The notes under the pieces were generated by a model, which saw nothing but the letters and a program-made list of their open reading frames with translations, was not told where the DNA came from and ran no database searches. From JAFGBI01 sp964454025 (GTDB lineage Bacteria; Myxococcota_A; Polyangia; Polyangiales; Polyangiaceae), in contig CAYVRP010000014.1 in assembly GCA_964454025.1 (NCBI GenBank), forward strand, positions 36,224-100,223: a DNA stretch of 64,000 bases, in the 5' to 3' direction. Made by a program: the position numbers and the translations under genes. This document shows, piece after piece, positions 17,121-26,536 of this stretch; the first letter of the stretch is position 1, and each line of letters begins with the position of its first letter.

Positions 17121-18182
17121 TCACAGAATCCGGGGTGTGACGTCGTGAAGCTCGAGCTCCAGGTAGAGCCGGCCGTCGACGTCGGTGTGATGGAGGACCC
17201 GGCCGGAGGCCAGGACCGTGCTCCCCTCGCCGAAGGCGTAGCCCCACTCGGCCTCCCAGTCGTACTCCTCTCCGACCCAGCCGCCGTTCACGACCAGGAC
17301 GTACTCGAGCGCGGGATCCGTCGTGCTCGTCACCACGGCGACCATGCCGGGCAAGCAAGGATCGGTGGTGCAGGGGTTCGGGGCGAAATGCAGCGTGCCC
17401 GGGACGCTCTCGGCCACCTGCGGCCAGCAGAGGCCGTCGCGCATGCAGGTCTGGCTCTCCGCGCAGTCGTGCGAGCCCGGGCACTCGGAAACCGCGCAGG
17501 GGGCGACGCCGTTCTCGCAGACGAAACCGGTGAGGCAGCCGTTCGCGTCGTGCAGCTCGTCGCCGCCGCACCAGTTGCAGGCTGGCACCATCGGGCAGCT
17601 CGCCCCGCCCTCGCCGCCCGACCCGCCCGAGGGGCCGCCGCTACCGCCCAAGGCGACACCGCCCTCGCCGGCCACGGAGCTCCCCGCGCCGCCCCCGAGC
17701 CCGCCGTCACCGCCCGCTCCGCTCGCGCCGCCCGTCAGGTCGCTTCCGCCGGAGCTCGGACCCTGACCGCCCGCGCCGCCCGGCGCACCCCCGGACCCGC
17801 CGCCTCCCCCGCTGCTCGACGATCCGCCGCTGCTGGAGGAACCACCGCCACCCGAGGACCCGCCGCTGCCGGAGGACCCGCCGCTGCCGCCGGACGCACC
17901 GCTGCCGGAGGATCCGCCGCCGGACCCGCCCGTCTCGGCCCCCGCGCCGCCGGTCGTCGGCATCCCGCCGCCTCCGCTGTCGCTTCCGGCCCCTTCGTCT
18001 CCGCCCGATCCGGGACCGCCGCCGTTCTGGGTGGCGCCACCGGTCGGGTCGTTCTCCCTCCCGCCCGTAGCGTTGCCGCCAGCGCCGGGGCGTTCCGACC
18101 CCACGTCGTTGCCGTTGTCGCCGCACGCGGTGACGGCGAGGGAGCCCAGGAGCAAGAGGCCCATCCAGCTGCGCATGGTCAT
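17121..18182 (-). CDS. stalk lipoprotein, Gly/Ser-rich
   Basis: A 353-residue predicted lipoprotein; ATG at 18182 or, two codons later, 18176. The lipobox is AVTAC (near Cys20). Residues about 25-185 are almost pure Gly/Ser with Ala/Thr, encoded by GGX runs. The C-terminal part holds a Cys-rich segment ('ACNWCGG...GCLTGFVCENG...CAVSECPGSHDCAESQTC') and a beta-rich ending (WEAEWGYAFGEGSTVLASGRVLHH). No enzyme motif is present. Probably a surface-exposed binding module on a flexible stalk. It precedes the Ppx gene by 249 bp in which I see no gene. Confidence 0.75.
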   Translation of the reverse strand: MTMRSWMGLLLLGSLAVTACGDNGNDVGSERPGAGGNATGGRENDPTGGATQNGGGPGSGGDEGAGSDSGGGGMPTTGGAGAETGGSGGGSSGSGASGGSGGSSGSGGSSGGGGSSSSGGSSSSGGGGGSGGAPGGAGGQGPSSGGSDLTGGASGAGGDGGLGGGAGSSVAGEGGVALGGSGGPSGGSGGEGGASCPMVPACNWCGGDELHDANGCLTGFVCENGVAPCAVSECPGSHDCAESQTCMRDGLCWPQVAESVPGTLHFAPNPCTTDPCLPGMVAVVTSTTDPALEYVLVVNGGWVGEEYDWEAEWGYAFGEGSTVLASGRVLHHTDVDGRLYLELELHDVTPRIL

Positions 18183-18792
18183 GACCGACCCAGTAACCGT
18201 CGACGCGAAATGGGGTCACGCCGGGTTGCCGAGGGGCTCGGGACCACGCGCCCCGCGCGGAGCCCTCCGCGTCGCCCCCTTCGGCGCCGTCCCCGGGACC
18301 GCCGGCGCCACGAGGAGCAGCGAGAGCGCGAGGCGCCGCGTCGCCAGGGTGTCTCGGCGAGCCCTCGCCCAGCTCCTCCCCACCCCCGCGCGCGCCCGCC
18401 CGCTGCCAGTACTCGAGTCGAAAGAGCGCCGAGACTCACCCCTGAGGGTGACTCACGGCGCACACCAGGCTTCCACCTGGTGTGTCGGTTCGGCACCCGG
18501 GCCTCGTCGAGCACCTCCGCCCCACGGCGCGGCAAGTGGTCGTCGACCCCGAGGCCCTTCGTGCGGCCGTGATCTCGGGGAGTTGACGCGATGGCGCGCC
18601 GGTCCGGGTGCGCCGAGCGCCGTGGTCCTCCTGCGACGCCGCGACGGCAAGCCGCGACTCGGAAACGGGGCCTGACGCTGCGAGGGGGGCTTGTCAGCCC
18701 CGAAGGGCAGGTGTAACCCGGGCAAGGTTCGGGCAAGGGAGCCCGTGAGGGGTGTGCGCCGAGCGCCCGCGGACGGGCCAAGGGAGGGTGTG
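18183..18792. other. 610-bp intergenic stretch with a hairpin cluster
   Basis: No convincing coding frame. It lies between the divergent lipoprotein genes at 18182 and 18793. At 18433-18484 there is a direct repeat GACTCAC (18433-18439 and 18450-18456). There is also a short hairpin TCACCC/GGGTGA (18436-18451) and a perfect 9-bp stem CACACCAGG/CCTGGTGTG (18461-18484, 6-nt loop). This could be an untranslated leader, a small RNA or an operator region. A ribosome-binding AGGGAGG lies at 18781, before the downstream ATG. Confidence 0.4.
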
Positions 18793-21700
18793 ATGACGAC
18801 GCCGCGACGGTCCTCTCGCTGGGGGACGCCCCTTTTACTCGCGCTGGCAGCCTGCTCGTCCGAGAGGGACCCGACCCCGGTGGGTGTGGTCGAGCAGGAG
18901 CTCACCACCTCGACCACCGTGTCCTTCCAGGACGGCATCGACGGCTATTCGGGTACGACGGACGCGGTCCTGTCCCAGAACCGCCCCACCACCAACTACG
19001 GGAGCGCGACGTCGCTCTCCGTCGACGGTGACGATCCGACCTTCACGGGTCGAGATCTCTCCGCCGTGCTGCGCTGGGACGTTTCGAGCATCCCGCCGAC
19101 CGCCGTCGTCACCAGCGCCACGCTCACCGTCTACGTAACGGACGCCATCGCCACGGGCTACCCCATCTATGGACTGAACAAGCTGTTCACGGAGTCCCAG
19201 ACCACCTGGAACCTGCAACGCACGGGGGTCGCCTGGACCGCCGCGGGTGCGCAGGCGGCCGCCGACCGCGACAGCACCCCGCTCGCCACGCTGACCGCCC
19301 CCGCCAAGGGCACACGGACCGTGAGCCTCAACGCCGCCGGGCTCGCCGAGGTCCAGGCCTGGATCACCGACCCGGCGAGCAACTTCGGCGTCATCGTCGC
19401 GAGCACCTCCATCACCGACAAGCTCGTCTTCGCCTCGCGCGAGGCGTCGACGGTCAGTCAGCGCCCGAAGCTCACCGTCACCTACGAGCTCACCACGGGC
19501 TGCGACTCGGCGGCCGACTGCGCCGATGGCGACGCCTGCACGGAGGACGCATGCGTCGGCGGCGAGTGCACGAGCTCTCCCCTCCCGGGCTGCTGCCGCA
19601 CGAATGCTGACTGCGACGACGGCGACGCCTGCACCGCGGACGCCTGCACCGCGAACGCCTGCGGCCACGAACCCATCCCCGGTTGCTGCCTCGCGGATGG
19701 CGAGTGCGACGACGGCGACGTCTGCACCGCGGACGCATGCCTGGCGAACGCATGTCGCCACGGCGCCATCGCCGGCTGCTGCTACGCGGACGCGGAGTGC
19801 GACGACGAGAACGCCTGCACCGCGGACCTCTGCGCCGGGAACGCCTGCGACAACGCGGTCATCCCGGGCTGCTGCCTGGTGGACGCGGAGTGCGACGACG
19901 GGAACGCCTGCACCGCGGATCTGTGCGCGGAGCACGCTTGCGCTCACGCCGCCGTCGCGGGCTGCTGCCTGGTGGACGCGGAGTGCGACGACGGGAACGC
20001 CTGCACCGTGGACCTGTGCGCGGAGCACGCCTGCGCGCACGCCGCCGTCGCGGGCTGCTGCCTCGTCGACGCCGACTGTGACGCCGCCGACGGCTGCACT
20101 CTTGGCGGCGCTTGCGTTGGCGGCGTCTGCGTCGGGGGTGAGCCCCGCGACTGTGACGACCGCGATCCGGACACGGTCGACAGCTGCCTCGATGGGCTCT
20201 GCCAGCATGCCAGGACCGTCGAGACGACCTGGACCTTCAGGAACGGCGAGAACGGCTACGACGGCATGATCGACGGCATGATCGCCGGGGACAGCACCAC
20301 CACCAACTACGGGCTCGCCACGGTGCTCACCGTGGACTCGAGCCCGGCGCGGGCCGCCCTGATGGCCTGGGATCTCTCCGCGATCCCCGCGGACGTGACG
20401 GTGATCAGCGCCGCGTTGAGCCTGTACGTCGGCGGCAGCTCGACCGCGTCGTCGGCCACGGCGAACCCGCTTTTTACCGTCAATCGGCCCTGGGCGGAGC
20501 TGGAGGCTACCTGGCTGCTCGCGCAGACCGGCGTCCCTTGGGCGACGGCCGGGGCCAAGGGTACCGCGGATCGGGGGCAGGTGAGCCTGGGGACGACCCC
20601 GGTCAACGTCTCCGGCAGCGTCACCATCGCGCTCAACGCGGCCGGCGTCGCCCAGGTGCAGAGCTGGGTCGCCGACCCGGCGCAGAACTACGGCCTCATC
20701 ATCGCCACCGCCAGCAACAGCGATGGCCTCTACTTCTACTCCAGCGAGGACGGCGACCTCGCTCATCGGCCGCTGCTCACCGTGACCGCCCTCACGACGA
20801 CCGTCACCACCGACCCCGGGGGCGAAGGCGGCGCCGGCGGTTCGGGCGGTTCCGGTGGCGCCGGTGGCGCCGACGAAGGGCCGGGTGGGGCCGGCGGCGC
20901 CGGCGCGGGCGCGGGTGGTTCCGGTGGCGCCGGCGGCATCGACGGGGGTGCGGGGGGGACCGGTGGCGTGGTGGAACCCGAGGCCTTCGGCTTCTTCGTC
21001 TTCTCCGATAGCCACGTCGAGGCCGCGAGCAGTCCCCCGTTCAGCGCGGCGCTCGCCCAGATGGAGGCGCTCGCCAACGCCCCCGCCGCCCCGCCCACCA
21101 TTGGCACCTTCAGCGTCGGCGATCACACCGAGACGGGCACCACCGCGCAGTGGAACTACCATCGGGCGCTGGTGAGCGGCTGGGTCGACGGTGCGGCGAC
21201 GGCCTTCGGCGGCGATCCCCCGCGGTACCTCGGCGTGCCCGGCAACCACGACATCCTGGTGTCCTCCACCTGGCTCGCCGACTGGAACCTCACCTTCTCG
21301 GGCGCCCAGGGGCTCGGCGTCAACTCGAGCAGCGCCGGCGTGTACTACACGGTCGAGCACGGGAGCGCGCTCTTCGTGGTGCGCGACACCAACAAGGCCA
21401 CGAGCAGCAGCACGGCGCACACGACCGATCCGCAGCTCCTCGATCTCGCGGCGACGCTCGCCGCCTCGTCGCACCCCTTCAAGTTCCTCTTCTACCACCG
21501 CCCCTTCTACTACTGTGGCGCCGGCGGCCTCACCACCACGCCCGCCGCGCTCCCGTACCTCGATCTCGCGGCGCGCCACGACGTGGACGTGGTCTTCAAC
21601 GGTCACAGCCACGTCTACAGCCGCACCTGCCGGATGAACGCCAGCCACGCCTGCACCGGGAGCCTCGACGGGACGGTGCAGATCGAGGTGGGCACGGTGG

Positions 21701-21948
21701 GCGCGAGCGACGCGCGGTTGCGCGCCCTGAACACCGCCACCCAGACCCGCTCCGGCTACGATTCGACGGGTACCTACCGCACCTACAGCTATGCGTGCCA
21801 GGTCGGGAACGGGTACGAGGCCACGCTCGGCAGCTCACGCACCTTCGTCCACGTCGTCGTCGAGGGCTGCCGCGCGACCTTGCGCACCTACGCCGTGGGC
21901 AACGCGACCCCGATCGACAGCCTGGTCATCGATCACTGCTCGGCGTAG
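18793..21948 (+). CDS. multidomain surface lipoprotein: DNRLRE - Cys repeats - DNRLRE - metallophosphoesterase
   Basis: A 1051-residue exported protein; ATG 18793 follows AGGGAGG, and the signal peptide has lipobox ALAAC (about Cys20). Domains: DNRLRE (CBM96-like beta sandwich) at about 35-230 with 'RPTTNYGSATSLSVDG'; seven Cys-rich repeats of 31 residues at about 235-452; a second DNRLRE at about 475-670; a Gly stalk at 675-730; and a calcineurin-like metallophosphoesterase at 730-1051. The last has the metal motifs SDSH, GDHTE, GNHD, FYHRPFYY and GHSHVYSR. DNRLRE domains bind polysaccharide in known enzymes. The protein may therefore be a phosphodiesterase or phosphatase held on a glycan. 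Substrate unknown. Confidence 0.87.
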   Translation: MTTPRRSSRWGTPLLLALAACSSERDPTPVGVVEQELTTSTTVSFQDGIDGYSGTTDAVLSQNRPTTNYGSATSLSVDGDDPTFTGRDLSAVLRWDVSSIPPTAVVTSATLTVYVTDAIATGYPIYGLNKLFTESQTTWNLQRTGVAWTAAGAQAAADRDSTPLATLTAPAKGTRTVSLNAAGLAEVQAWITDPASNFGVIVASTSITDKLVFASREASTVSQRPKLTVTYELTTGCDSAADCADGDACTEDACVGGECTSSPLPGCCRTNADCDDGDACTADACTANACGHEPIPGCCLADGECDDGDVCTADACLANACRHGAIAGCCYADAECDDENACTADLCAGNACDNAVIPGCCLVDAECDDGNACTADLCAEHACAHAAVAGCCLVDAECDDGNACTVDLCAEHACAHAAVAGCCLVDADCDAADGCTLGGACVGGVCVGGEPRDCDDRDPDTVDSCLDGLCQHARTVETTWTFRNGENGYDGMIDGMIAGDSTTTNYGLATVLTVDSSPARAALMAWDLSAIPADVTVISAALSLYVGGSSTASSATANPLFTVNRPWAELEATWLLAQTGVPWATAGAKGTADRGQVSLGTTPVNVSGSVTIALNAAGVAQVQSWVADPAQNYGLIIATASNSDGLYFYSSEDGDLAHRPLLTVTALTTTVTTDPGGEGGAGGSGGSGGAGGADEGPGGAGGAGAGAGGSGGAGGIDGGAGGTGGVVEPEAFGFFVFSDSHVEAASSPPFSAALAQMEALANAPAAPPTIGTFSVGDHTETGTTAQWNYHRALVSGWVDGAATAFGGDPPRYLGVPGNHDILVSSTWLADWNLTFSGAQGLGVNSSSAGVYYTVEHGSALFVVRDTNKATSSSTAHTTDPQLLDLAATLAASSHPFKFLFYHRPFYYCGAGGLTTTPAALPYLDLAARHDVDVVFNGHSHVYSRTCRMNASHACTGSLDGTVQIEVGTVGASDARLRALNTATQTRSGYDSTGTYRTYSYACQVGNGYEATLGSSRTFVHVVVEGCRATLRTYAVGNATPIDSLVIDHCSA
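19494..20150 (+). repeat. tandem 93-bp repeat encoding Cys-rich 31-residue modules
   Basis: Seven units of about 93 bp encode CxxDxxCDDGxACTxDxCxxxxC modules inside the lipoprotein at 18793. Units five and six (about 19873-20058) are nearly identical at DNA level, while the outer units have diverged. That points to a recent duplication of one unit. Spacing and coding constraint rule out a CRISPR array. Confidence 0.8.
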
Positions 21949-22385
21949 CTCCACCGGCTCCGAGCCGCGGCGAGATCCGGCGCGTCATCGCTCCGCGATG
22001 AAGCTCCGAGTCCACGGCGGTCGCGGGGGAGCGTGCCGTGGGCGACGCGCTCGCCCCCGGCGACGTCCGTCAGGCGCTCGGCCATCGGGGTCGTTGACTC
22101 GTAGAACGAGAGCACACCGCCCTGCGTCAACGTCTCGCCGACCTCGCCCGGCACCACCACCCACCGGTCGAAGATCCGGCCGCTGCCGAGCTCGAGCGCC
22201 TGCTGGCGAGCGGTGTTGGAGTGGATGTCGGTGACGAGCGCCACGCCGCGCTCCGCGCGCCCCGGGACCTCGAAGTCGACCAGGCCCTGATGCGCGAGCA
22301 TCCGGCCTAGGTTCGCCTTCACCTCGGCCCGGATCGTCGTGGGCAACCTGGCCACGACGCGCGGCAGCCCCTCGGGGAGCCGCAC
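21933..22385 (-). pseudogene. C-terminal remnant of a DUF3160-type protein
   Basis: A 150-residue frame that matches only the end of the DUF3160 family, as I remember it. It has 'EVKANLGRMLAHQ', 'GVALVTDIHSNTARQQALELGSG', 'WVVVPGEVGETLTQGGVLSFYEST' and 'PMAERLTDV'. Full members are several hundred residues long. No frame upstream (22386 onward) carries the rest, and the tail after 'LTD' is unrelated. It overlaps the end of the upstream convergent lipoprotein gene by 16 bp. I read it as a decayed, 5'-truncated gene. Confidence 0.6.
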
Positions 22386-22890
22386 CGCCGTTCATGCCAT
22401 CCTCGACCGTCCCCGGTTCGGCGTCCCCCCAGCCCGCGGACGACGGCGGGCGGACGGGGGGCCGGCGGGCGAGCGCCGCCGCGCGGCCGCACCTCGACGT
22501 CCCCGCCGTGCCGTGCAAGCGGGCGCCCGCGCCCGGAGCACTAGCGTATTCTCGCGGCGGGACGCCAAGCTCACCCCGGCGGGGACCCGGAGGAGCCGCG
22601 GGGGGAGCCCACGAACGAACGAGCACGAAGGAGAGCGACCGGAGGAGCCGCTACGGAAGGCTCGGTCGTCACCGCTCGGGCGGCGAGTCGGGGCGGGTCG
22701 CCCGGAGGCCCCTGACGGCCGACCGAGAGCCGCGGAGGTTGAAACGGACAGCTTTGGGCACCCACACCTCGACTCCAGATCCACGCCGATCGCAGCGACC
22801 GCGGCGGGTCCGAGCGGCGCCAAGCCCCCTGCGGGTCCGAGCGCTCGGAGTCGAGCCGCACCGGGCCTCGGTCGGCGTGGGGCCGCGCCT
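22386..22890. other. 505-bp stretch without a recognisable gene
   Basis: The frames here are Arg/Pro/Gly-rich with no motif and look like non-coding GC-rich sequence. The stretch may contain the eroded 5' part of the DUF3160 gene that ends at 22385, but I cannot see homology in any frame. Confidence 0.4.
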
Positions 22891-23259
22891 TCAGTCCTCG
22901 TCGCCGGCCTGGCTGCCGCGGGCCAGGGCCAGCAGCGATGACACGTCCTCGTGCCGTTCGAGCGCGTGTCGAAGCGGCATCCGCTCCTTCACCCGATAGC
23001 GGTTGCTGCGTCCCGCCCGCCGACGCTCGAGGTACCCCGCGGCTTCGAGGTCGGCGACGATCCGTTGCACGGCGCGCTCGGTGATCCCCACGCGCGCCGC
23101 GACGTCGCGCATCGTGACCGACGGCCACTTCGCGATGCACAGGAGCACGTGGGCGTGGTTGGTCAGGAAGGTCCAGCCCGGTCCGCCCGCCCGCGCGGTG
23201 TCCCGAGAGCGCCGCGCCCTGGTCGTCGATCTCTCGCGCGCGGCTCGGGATCCGCTCAT
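22891..23259 (-). CDS. winged-helix transcriptional regulator (MarR/ArsR-like)
   Basis: A 122-residue DNA-binding protein. After an Arg-rich leader, residues about 28-95 form a winged helix: 'WTFLTNHAHVLLCIAK', then a helix-turn-helix 'TMRDVAARVGITERAVQRIV', recognition helix and wing 'DLEAAGYLERRRAGRSNRYRV'. The 'MRDVAARVGITERAVQ' helix is typical of MarR-related regulators. No sensor domain is fused. It is divergent from the PEPCK-like gene at 23615 and is the only regulator near the 23.6-27.8 kb cluster, so it may control that cluster. This is inference. Confidence 0.82.
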   Translation of the reverse strand: MSGSRAARERSTTRARRSRDTARAGGPGWTFLTNHAHVLLCIAKWPSVTMRDVAARVGITERAVQRIVADLEAAGYLERRRAGRSNRYRVKERMPLRHALERHEDVSSLLALARGSQAGDED

Positions 23260-23614
23260 ACTGCCGGCGCCCTCCGCCGACCGTCGCCGGCACGAGCCCG
23301 CCTACCGCCGATCCGCGGTGCCTCCGCGGCGCCGCGGGCCCGGGCGCACAGGGCTCGTGTCACGCCGGCGCCGCGCTCCGCCAGATACACCGACCATTCA
23401 TCGCACCGACTGCTCATCATCGCAAGCCACCAGGCCCGGTGGAGGTCGCGGGGGAGCCAAGCGATCCAGAAACGCGTTGCGCCGATCAAGGATCCGGGTT
23501 ACACGACAAATACTTCGTGTGTAGCAGGGCGCTGCCGTGCGCCTCCGGCATTCGTCCGCGTGCTCGCGTGCGCTTCTCCGGGGCGTGCCACTGCCCCCCT
23601 GAGAGAGAAATCTG
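23260..23614. other. 355-bp divergent control region
   Basis: Region between the regulator (starts 23259, minus) and the PEPCK-like gene (starts 23615, plus). It becomes less GC-rich towards the right, holds the palindrome at 23501-23520, and has a purine-rich GAGAGAGAAA just before the ATG at 23615 that may be the ribosome-binding site. No gene is seen. Confidence 0.45.
23501..23520. promoter_or_regulatory. operator-like palindrome upstream of the PEPCK-like gene
   Basis: ACACGA (23501-23506), eight AT-rich bases, then TCGTGT (23515-23520): a perfect 6-bp inverted repeat with two-turn spacing. A close relative occurs at 27725-27744 in front of the transporter. It is a candidate binding site for the winged-helix protein encoded next to it. 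Confidence 0.4.
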
Positions 23615-25525
23615 ATGCAGCCCCCGTCCGACGCCTGGCCCTCCTCGCCCGAGGCGCTGCTCCGGTCCTTGGTCCAGGTGCTCCCCGAGATCGGCGCGGC
23701 GGTGGCGAACGCACCGGAGGTCATCGTTCCCTCCGGTCGCGCGCACCTCGTCGAGCTGGCCCTCGGGGGGCGAGGGCGGGACCGGCACCGGGTGGTCTTC
23801 GACCTCCCCGACGGAACCTCGGTCGAGGAGGCCGAGGTGGTGCGGGCGCGCAACGGAGTGGCGGTCAACTACCCCGATCCGTACATGCGCCGCCGCGATC
23901 CGGACTCGCTGGTGGTCGGCGACGACGGACCTACGGACCAGCCGCGCTTCAGCGACCGCTTCGGGGCTCCGTTCGCGGAGCTTCGGGCGGAGGTGCTGCG
24001 CTGGCTCGCCCGGCAGCCGCTGGTGGTCCTCCCGTTCTGGGTGGGGGGCGAGAACCTGCAGTTCTCGGCTGTGCTGGTCTGCCCGGCCATCGCGGCCTTC
24101 TTCGCGGCGGCGCTCGCGGACCTGCAGCGCCCGGTCTTCGATCCGGCCTCTGAGCGGGGCGACTGGCAGCCCCGCGCGGCCATCCTGGTGGCGCCGCCCT
24201 TCCGTCACACGCACTGCCTCGGCCGCCAGGTGGTCGTGCACAACCGCACTCCCGCCGTTCACGAGGTCTTCTCGCTCAACCTGTACCCTGGGCCGAGCGC
24301 GAAGAAGGGCGTGTACGGCGTTCTGCTCAACATCGGCGAGAACGAGGGGTGGCTCACGGTCCACGGATCGACGGTCCAGGTCGTCACCCCATACGACAAC
24401 ACGCTCACCATCCTGCACGAGGGCGCGAGCGGCGGTGGCAAGAGCGAGATGATCGAGTACGCCCACCGCGAGCCGGATGGGCGCCTCCAGCTCGGGAGGA
24501 ACCTCGTCACCGGCGAGGTGCGCATGATCGCCATCCCCCAGGCGTGCGCGCTCCGCCCGGTGACGGACGACATGGCGCTTTGCCACCCCGGGATGCAGGC
24601 GGGAAGCGACAAGCTCGTGGTCCGCGACGCCGAGGACGGCTGGTTCGTCCGGGTGAACCACATCCAGTCCTACGGGACGGACCACGAGCTCGAGCGGGTC
24701 ACCGTGAGCCCCTCCCGCCCGCTCGTCTTCCTCAACCTCTGGGCCGTGCCCGGTGCGACCTGCCTCATCTGGGAGCACCAGGAGGACGCTCCCGGCCGCC
24801 GGTGCCCCAACCCGCGCGTCATCCTGCCGCGCGAGCTGGTGCCGAACGTCCTGAGCGGCGACGTCGAGGTGGACGTGCGAAGCTTTGGCGTCCGCGCGCC
24901 GCCCTGCACGGCCGAGGCCCCGAGCTACGGCATCCTCGGCATCTTCCACGTCCTGCCGGCGCCGCTCGCCTGGCTCTGGCGCCTGGTCGCTCCCCGGGGG
25001 CACGACAACCCCAGCATCGTCTCCGAGGAGGGGTTGCAGAGTGAAGGCGTCGGCTCCTTCTGGCCCTTCGCCACCGGCCGCCGGGTGGCGCTCGCGAACC
25101 TCCTGCTGCGTCAGATCCGGGAGAGCCCGAAGACGCGCTACGTCCTGATCCCCAACCAACACGTCGGGGCCTGGCAGGTGGGGTTCATGCCCCAGTGGCT
25201 CACGCGGGAGTTTCTGGCCCGTCGAGGGGGCGTCAAGTTCCGTCCCGATCAGCTCGTGGCGGCCCGCAGCCCCCTGCTCGGGTACTGCCCGACCTCGGTT
25301 CAGATCGAGGGGGTGCCGATCCCGCAATGGTTCCTCCGGGTAGAAACCCAGCCCGAGGTCGGGACGGAGGCCTATGACCAGGGGGCGGAGGTGTTGGTCC
25401 GGTTCTTCCGCTCGGAGCTGGCGCAGCTCGGCGCCTCGGGCGACCTCGAGCCCCTGGGCCGTCGCATCATCACCTGGTGTCAGGACCGCGGGGGCGTGCA
25501 GGAGCTGGAGGGAATCACCGGCTGA
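23615..25525 (+). CDS. PEPCK-like P-loop protein, DUF4914-like
   Basis: A 636-residue cytoplasmic protein of no known function. Around residue 272 it has 'HEGASGGGKSEM', a kinase-1a loop like that of phosphoenolpyruvate carboxykinases, preceded by 'VHGSTVQVVTPYDNTLTI'. Further conserved-looking blocks are 'RHTHCLGRQVVVHNRTPAVHE', 'VFLNLWAVPGATCLIWEH', 'HDNPSIVSEEGLQSEGVGSFWPF' and 'YVLIPNQHVGAWQVGFMPQWLTREF'. Overall it resembles the DUF4914 group (assigned from memory). No membrane segment. It converges on the kinase-like gene (39 bp gap) and is divergent from the regulator at 22891. Confidence 0.75.
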   Translation: MQPPSDAWPSSPEALLRSLVQVLPEIGAAVANAPEVIVPSGRAHLVELALGGRGRDRHRVVFDLPDGTSVEEAEVVRARNGVAVNYPDPYMRRRDPDSLVVGDDGPTDQPRFSDRFGAPFAELRAEVLRWLARQPLVVLPFWVGGENLQFSAVLVCPAIAAFFAAALADLQRPVFDPASERGDWQPRAAILVAPPFRHTHCLGRQVVVHNRTPAVHEVFSLNLYPGPSAKKGVYGVLLNIGENEGWLTVHGSTVQVVTPYDNTLTILHEGASGGGKSEMIEYAHREPDGRLQLGRNLVTGEVRMIAIPQACALRPVTDDMALCHPGMQAGSDKLVVRDAEDGWFVRVNHIQSYGTDHELERVTVSPSRPLVFLNLWAVPGATCLIWEHQEDAPGRRCPNPRVILPRELVPNVLSGDVEVDVRSFGVRAPPCTAEAPSYGILGIFHVLPAPLAWLWRLVAPRGHDNPSIVSEEGLQSEGVGSFWPFATGRRVALANLLLRQIRESPKTRYVLIPNQHVGAWQVGFMPQWLTREFLARRGGVKFRPDQLVAARSPLLGYCPTSVQIEGVPIPQWFLRVETQPEVGTEAYDQGAEVLVRFFRSELAQLGASGDLEPLGRRIITWCQDRGGVQELEGITG

Positions 25526-25564
25526 CCGCGGCGACGGGGGCGCGAACGTCGCGGCAAGGGAGGT

Positions 25565-26536
25565 TCACGGCTGAACGAGCTCCTGGAGCTCGAACAGCAG
25601 CTCGTAGTCCGCGAGCGCGTACACCAGTGAGCCGTGGCGAAGCGGCAGGCGAGCGTCGCGGCGCGGCCTCACGATCAGGTGGTCAGGCTTGTGGTCCAGC
25701 ACGCAGAAGCCGTGCGTCCGGAGATCGTCGCGGGCTTCGCGCACGATGCGCGAGAGCTCGGCGTCGTCGATCGCGCCGCGGTGGTGCAGCTCGGGGAGGG
25801 TCAGCCCCTCGATCCAGGCGTAGACCACGAGGTAGCGGCGAGTCGCCTCGAGTTCGACCCGATGGGGAAGGTCCGGTCTGAGCGCGTGGTCCGCGCGGTG
25901 ACGGGCCATCTGCCGGGCCAGGTCGCCGGCTTGCCTTCCGAGCTGCCACGGTCGAAGGCGCTCGCCGGGGCTGAAGATCGCCAGGGGGCGCTTGGTGTGG
26001 ATGCGCGGCCGCAGCGGTGATTGGCGGAGGCGCTCCACCACCCCGAACTCCTGGAACGGGCAGTGGAACTCGGGCACCCAGGTCGAGGACGACGGGAGTG
26101 CGAGCGACCCTTCGTCTAGCCGCTGTCCAACCCTCGACACCTTGACCACCAGCTGCAGGTCGCGGCCGTCGACCCGCGTACCCACGCGGAAGACAGAGCC
26201 GCTGCTACGTGCGAGGCGCACCCCCCGCCCGGCCAGGGCACCGCCCGGGCACCACTGCTCGGGCATCAGGTGCCGGCGCCAGGGCCAACCGTATCGGGTG
26301 AGGTAGAGCTGGGCGTCGTCTGCCAGGGCGATGGGGACGTACTCGACCCCGAACGACCAAGTCTTCATCGCCGGTGGCAGCTCCGCGAGGGTCGCCGTCG
26401 ACCAGCGCGGCCAGAGTCGCTCCAAGGAGATCACCAGAGTCTCCCGAGCGGAGCCGCGCGGCGCGACGAGATGGGGCGGGGCGCCGCCGAAGTCGACAAG
26501 AGCCCCTTCCGGTCGCCGTGGCCAGCTATGAGCCAC
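25565..26536 (-). CDS. protein-kinase-like protein (APH/Ser-Thr kinase fold), degenerate
   Basis: A 323-residue protein with a kinase-like skeleton. A beta-3 lysine candidate is in 'LQLVVKVSRVG' near residue 130. A catalytic-loop-like segment 'HGFCVLDHKPDHLIVRP' lies at about 276-292, where Asp-x-Lys-Pro is kept and the usual Asn is His. 'YALADYELL' stands where DFG is expected. The N-terminal 100 residues are Trp-rich and unfamiliar. It may be an active small-molecule or protein kinase, or a pseudokinase. Its start overlaps the end of the MFS gene by 11 bp, so the two are translationally coupled and probably act together. Confidence 0.65.
   Translation of the reverse strand: MAHSWPRRPEGALVDFGGAPPHLVAPRGSARETLVISLERLWPRWSTATLAELPPAMKTWSFGVEYVPIALADDAQLYLTRYGWPWRRHLMPEQWCPGGALAGRGVRLARSSGSVFRVGTRVDGRDLQLVVKVSRVGQRLDEGSLALPSSSTWVPEFHCPFQEFGVVERLRQSPLRPRIHTKRPLAIFSPGERLRPWQLGRQAGDLARQMARHRADHALRPDLPHRVELEATRRYLVVYAWIEGLTLPELHHRGAIDDAELSRIVREARDDLRTHGFCVLDHKPDHLIVRPRRDARLPLRHGSLVYALADYELLFELQELVQP

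Noticed and set aside
18661..18790. Possible cyclic-di-GMP (GEMM) riboswitch before the large lipoprotein gene
   Set aside because: GGGCAA occurs twice, but the rest of the GEMM core and its pairings could not be found.
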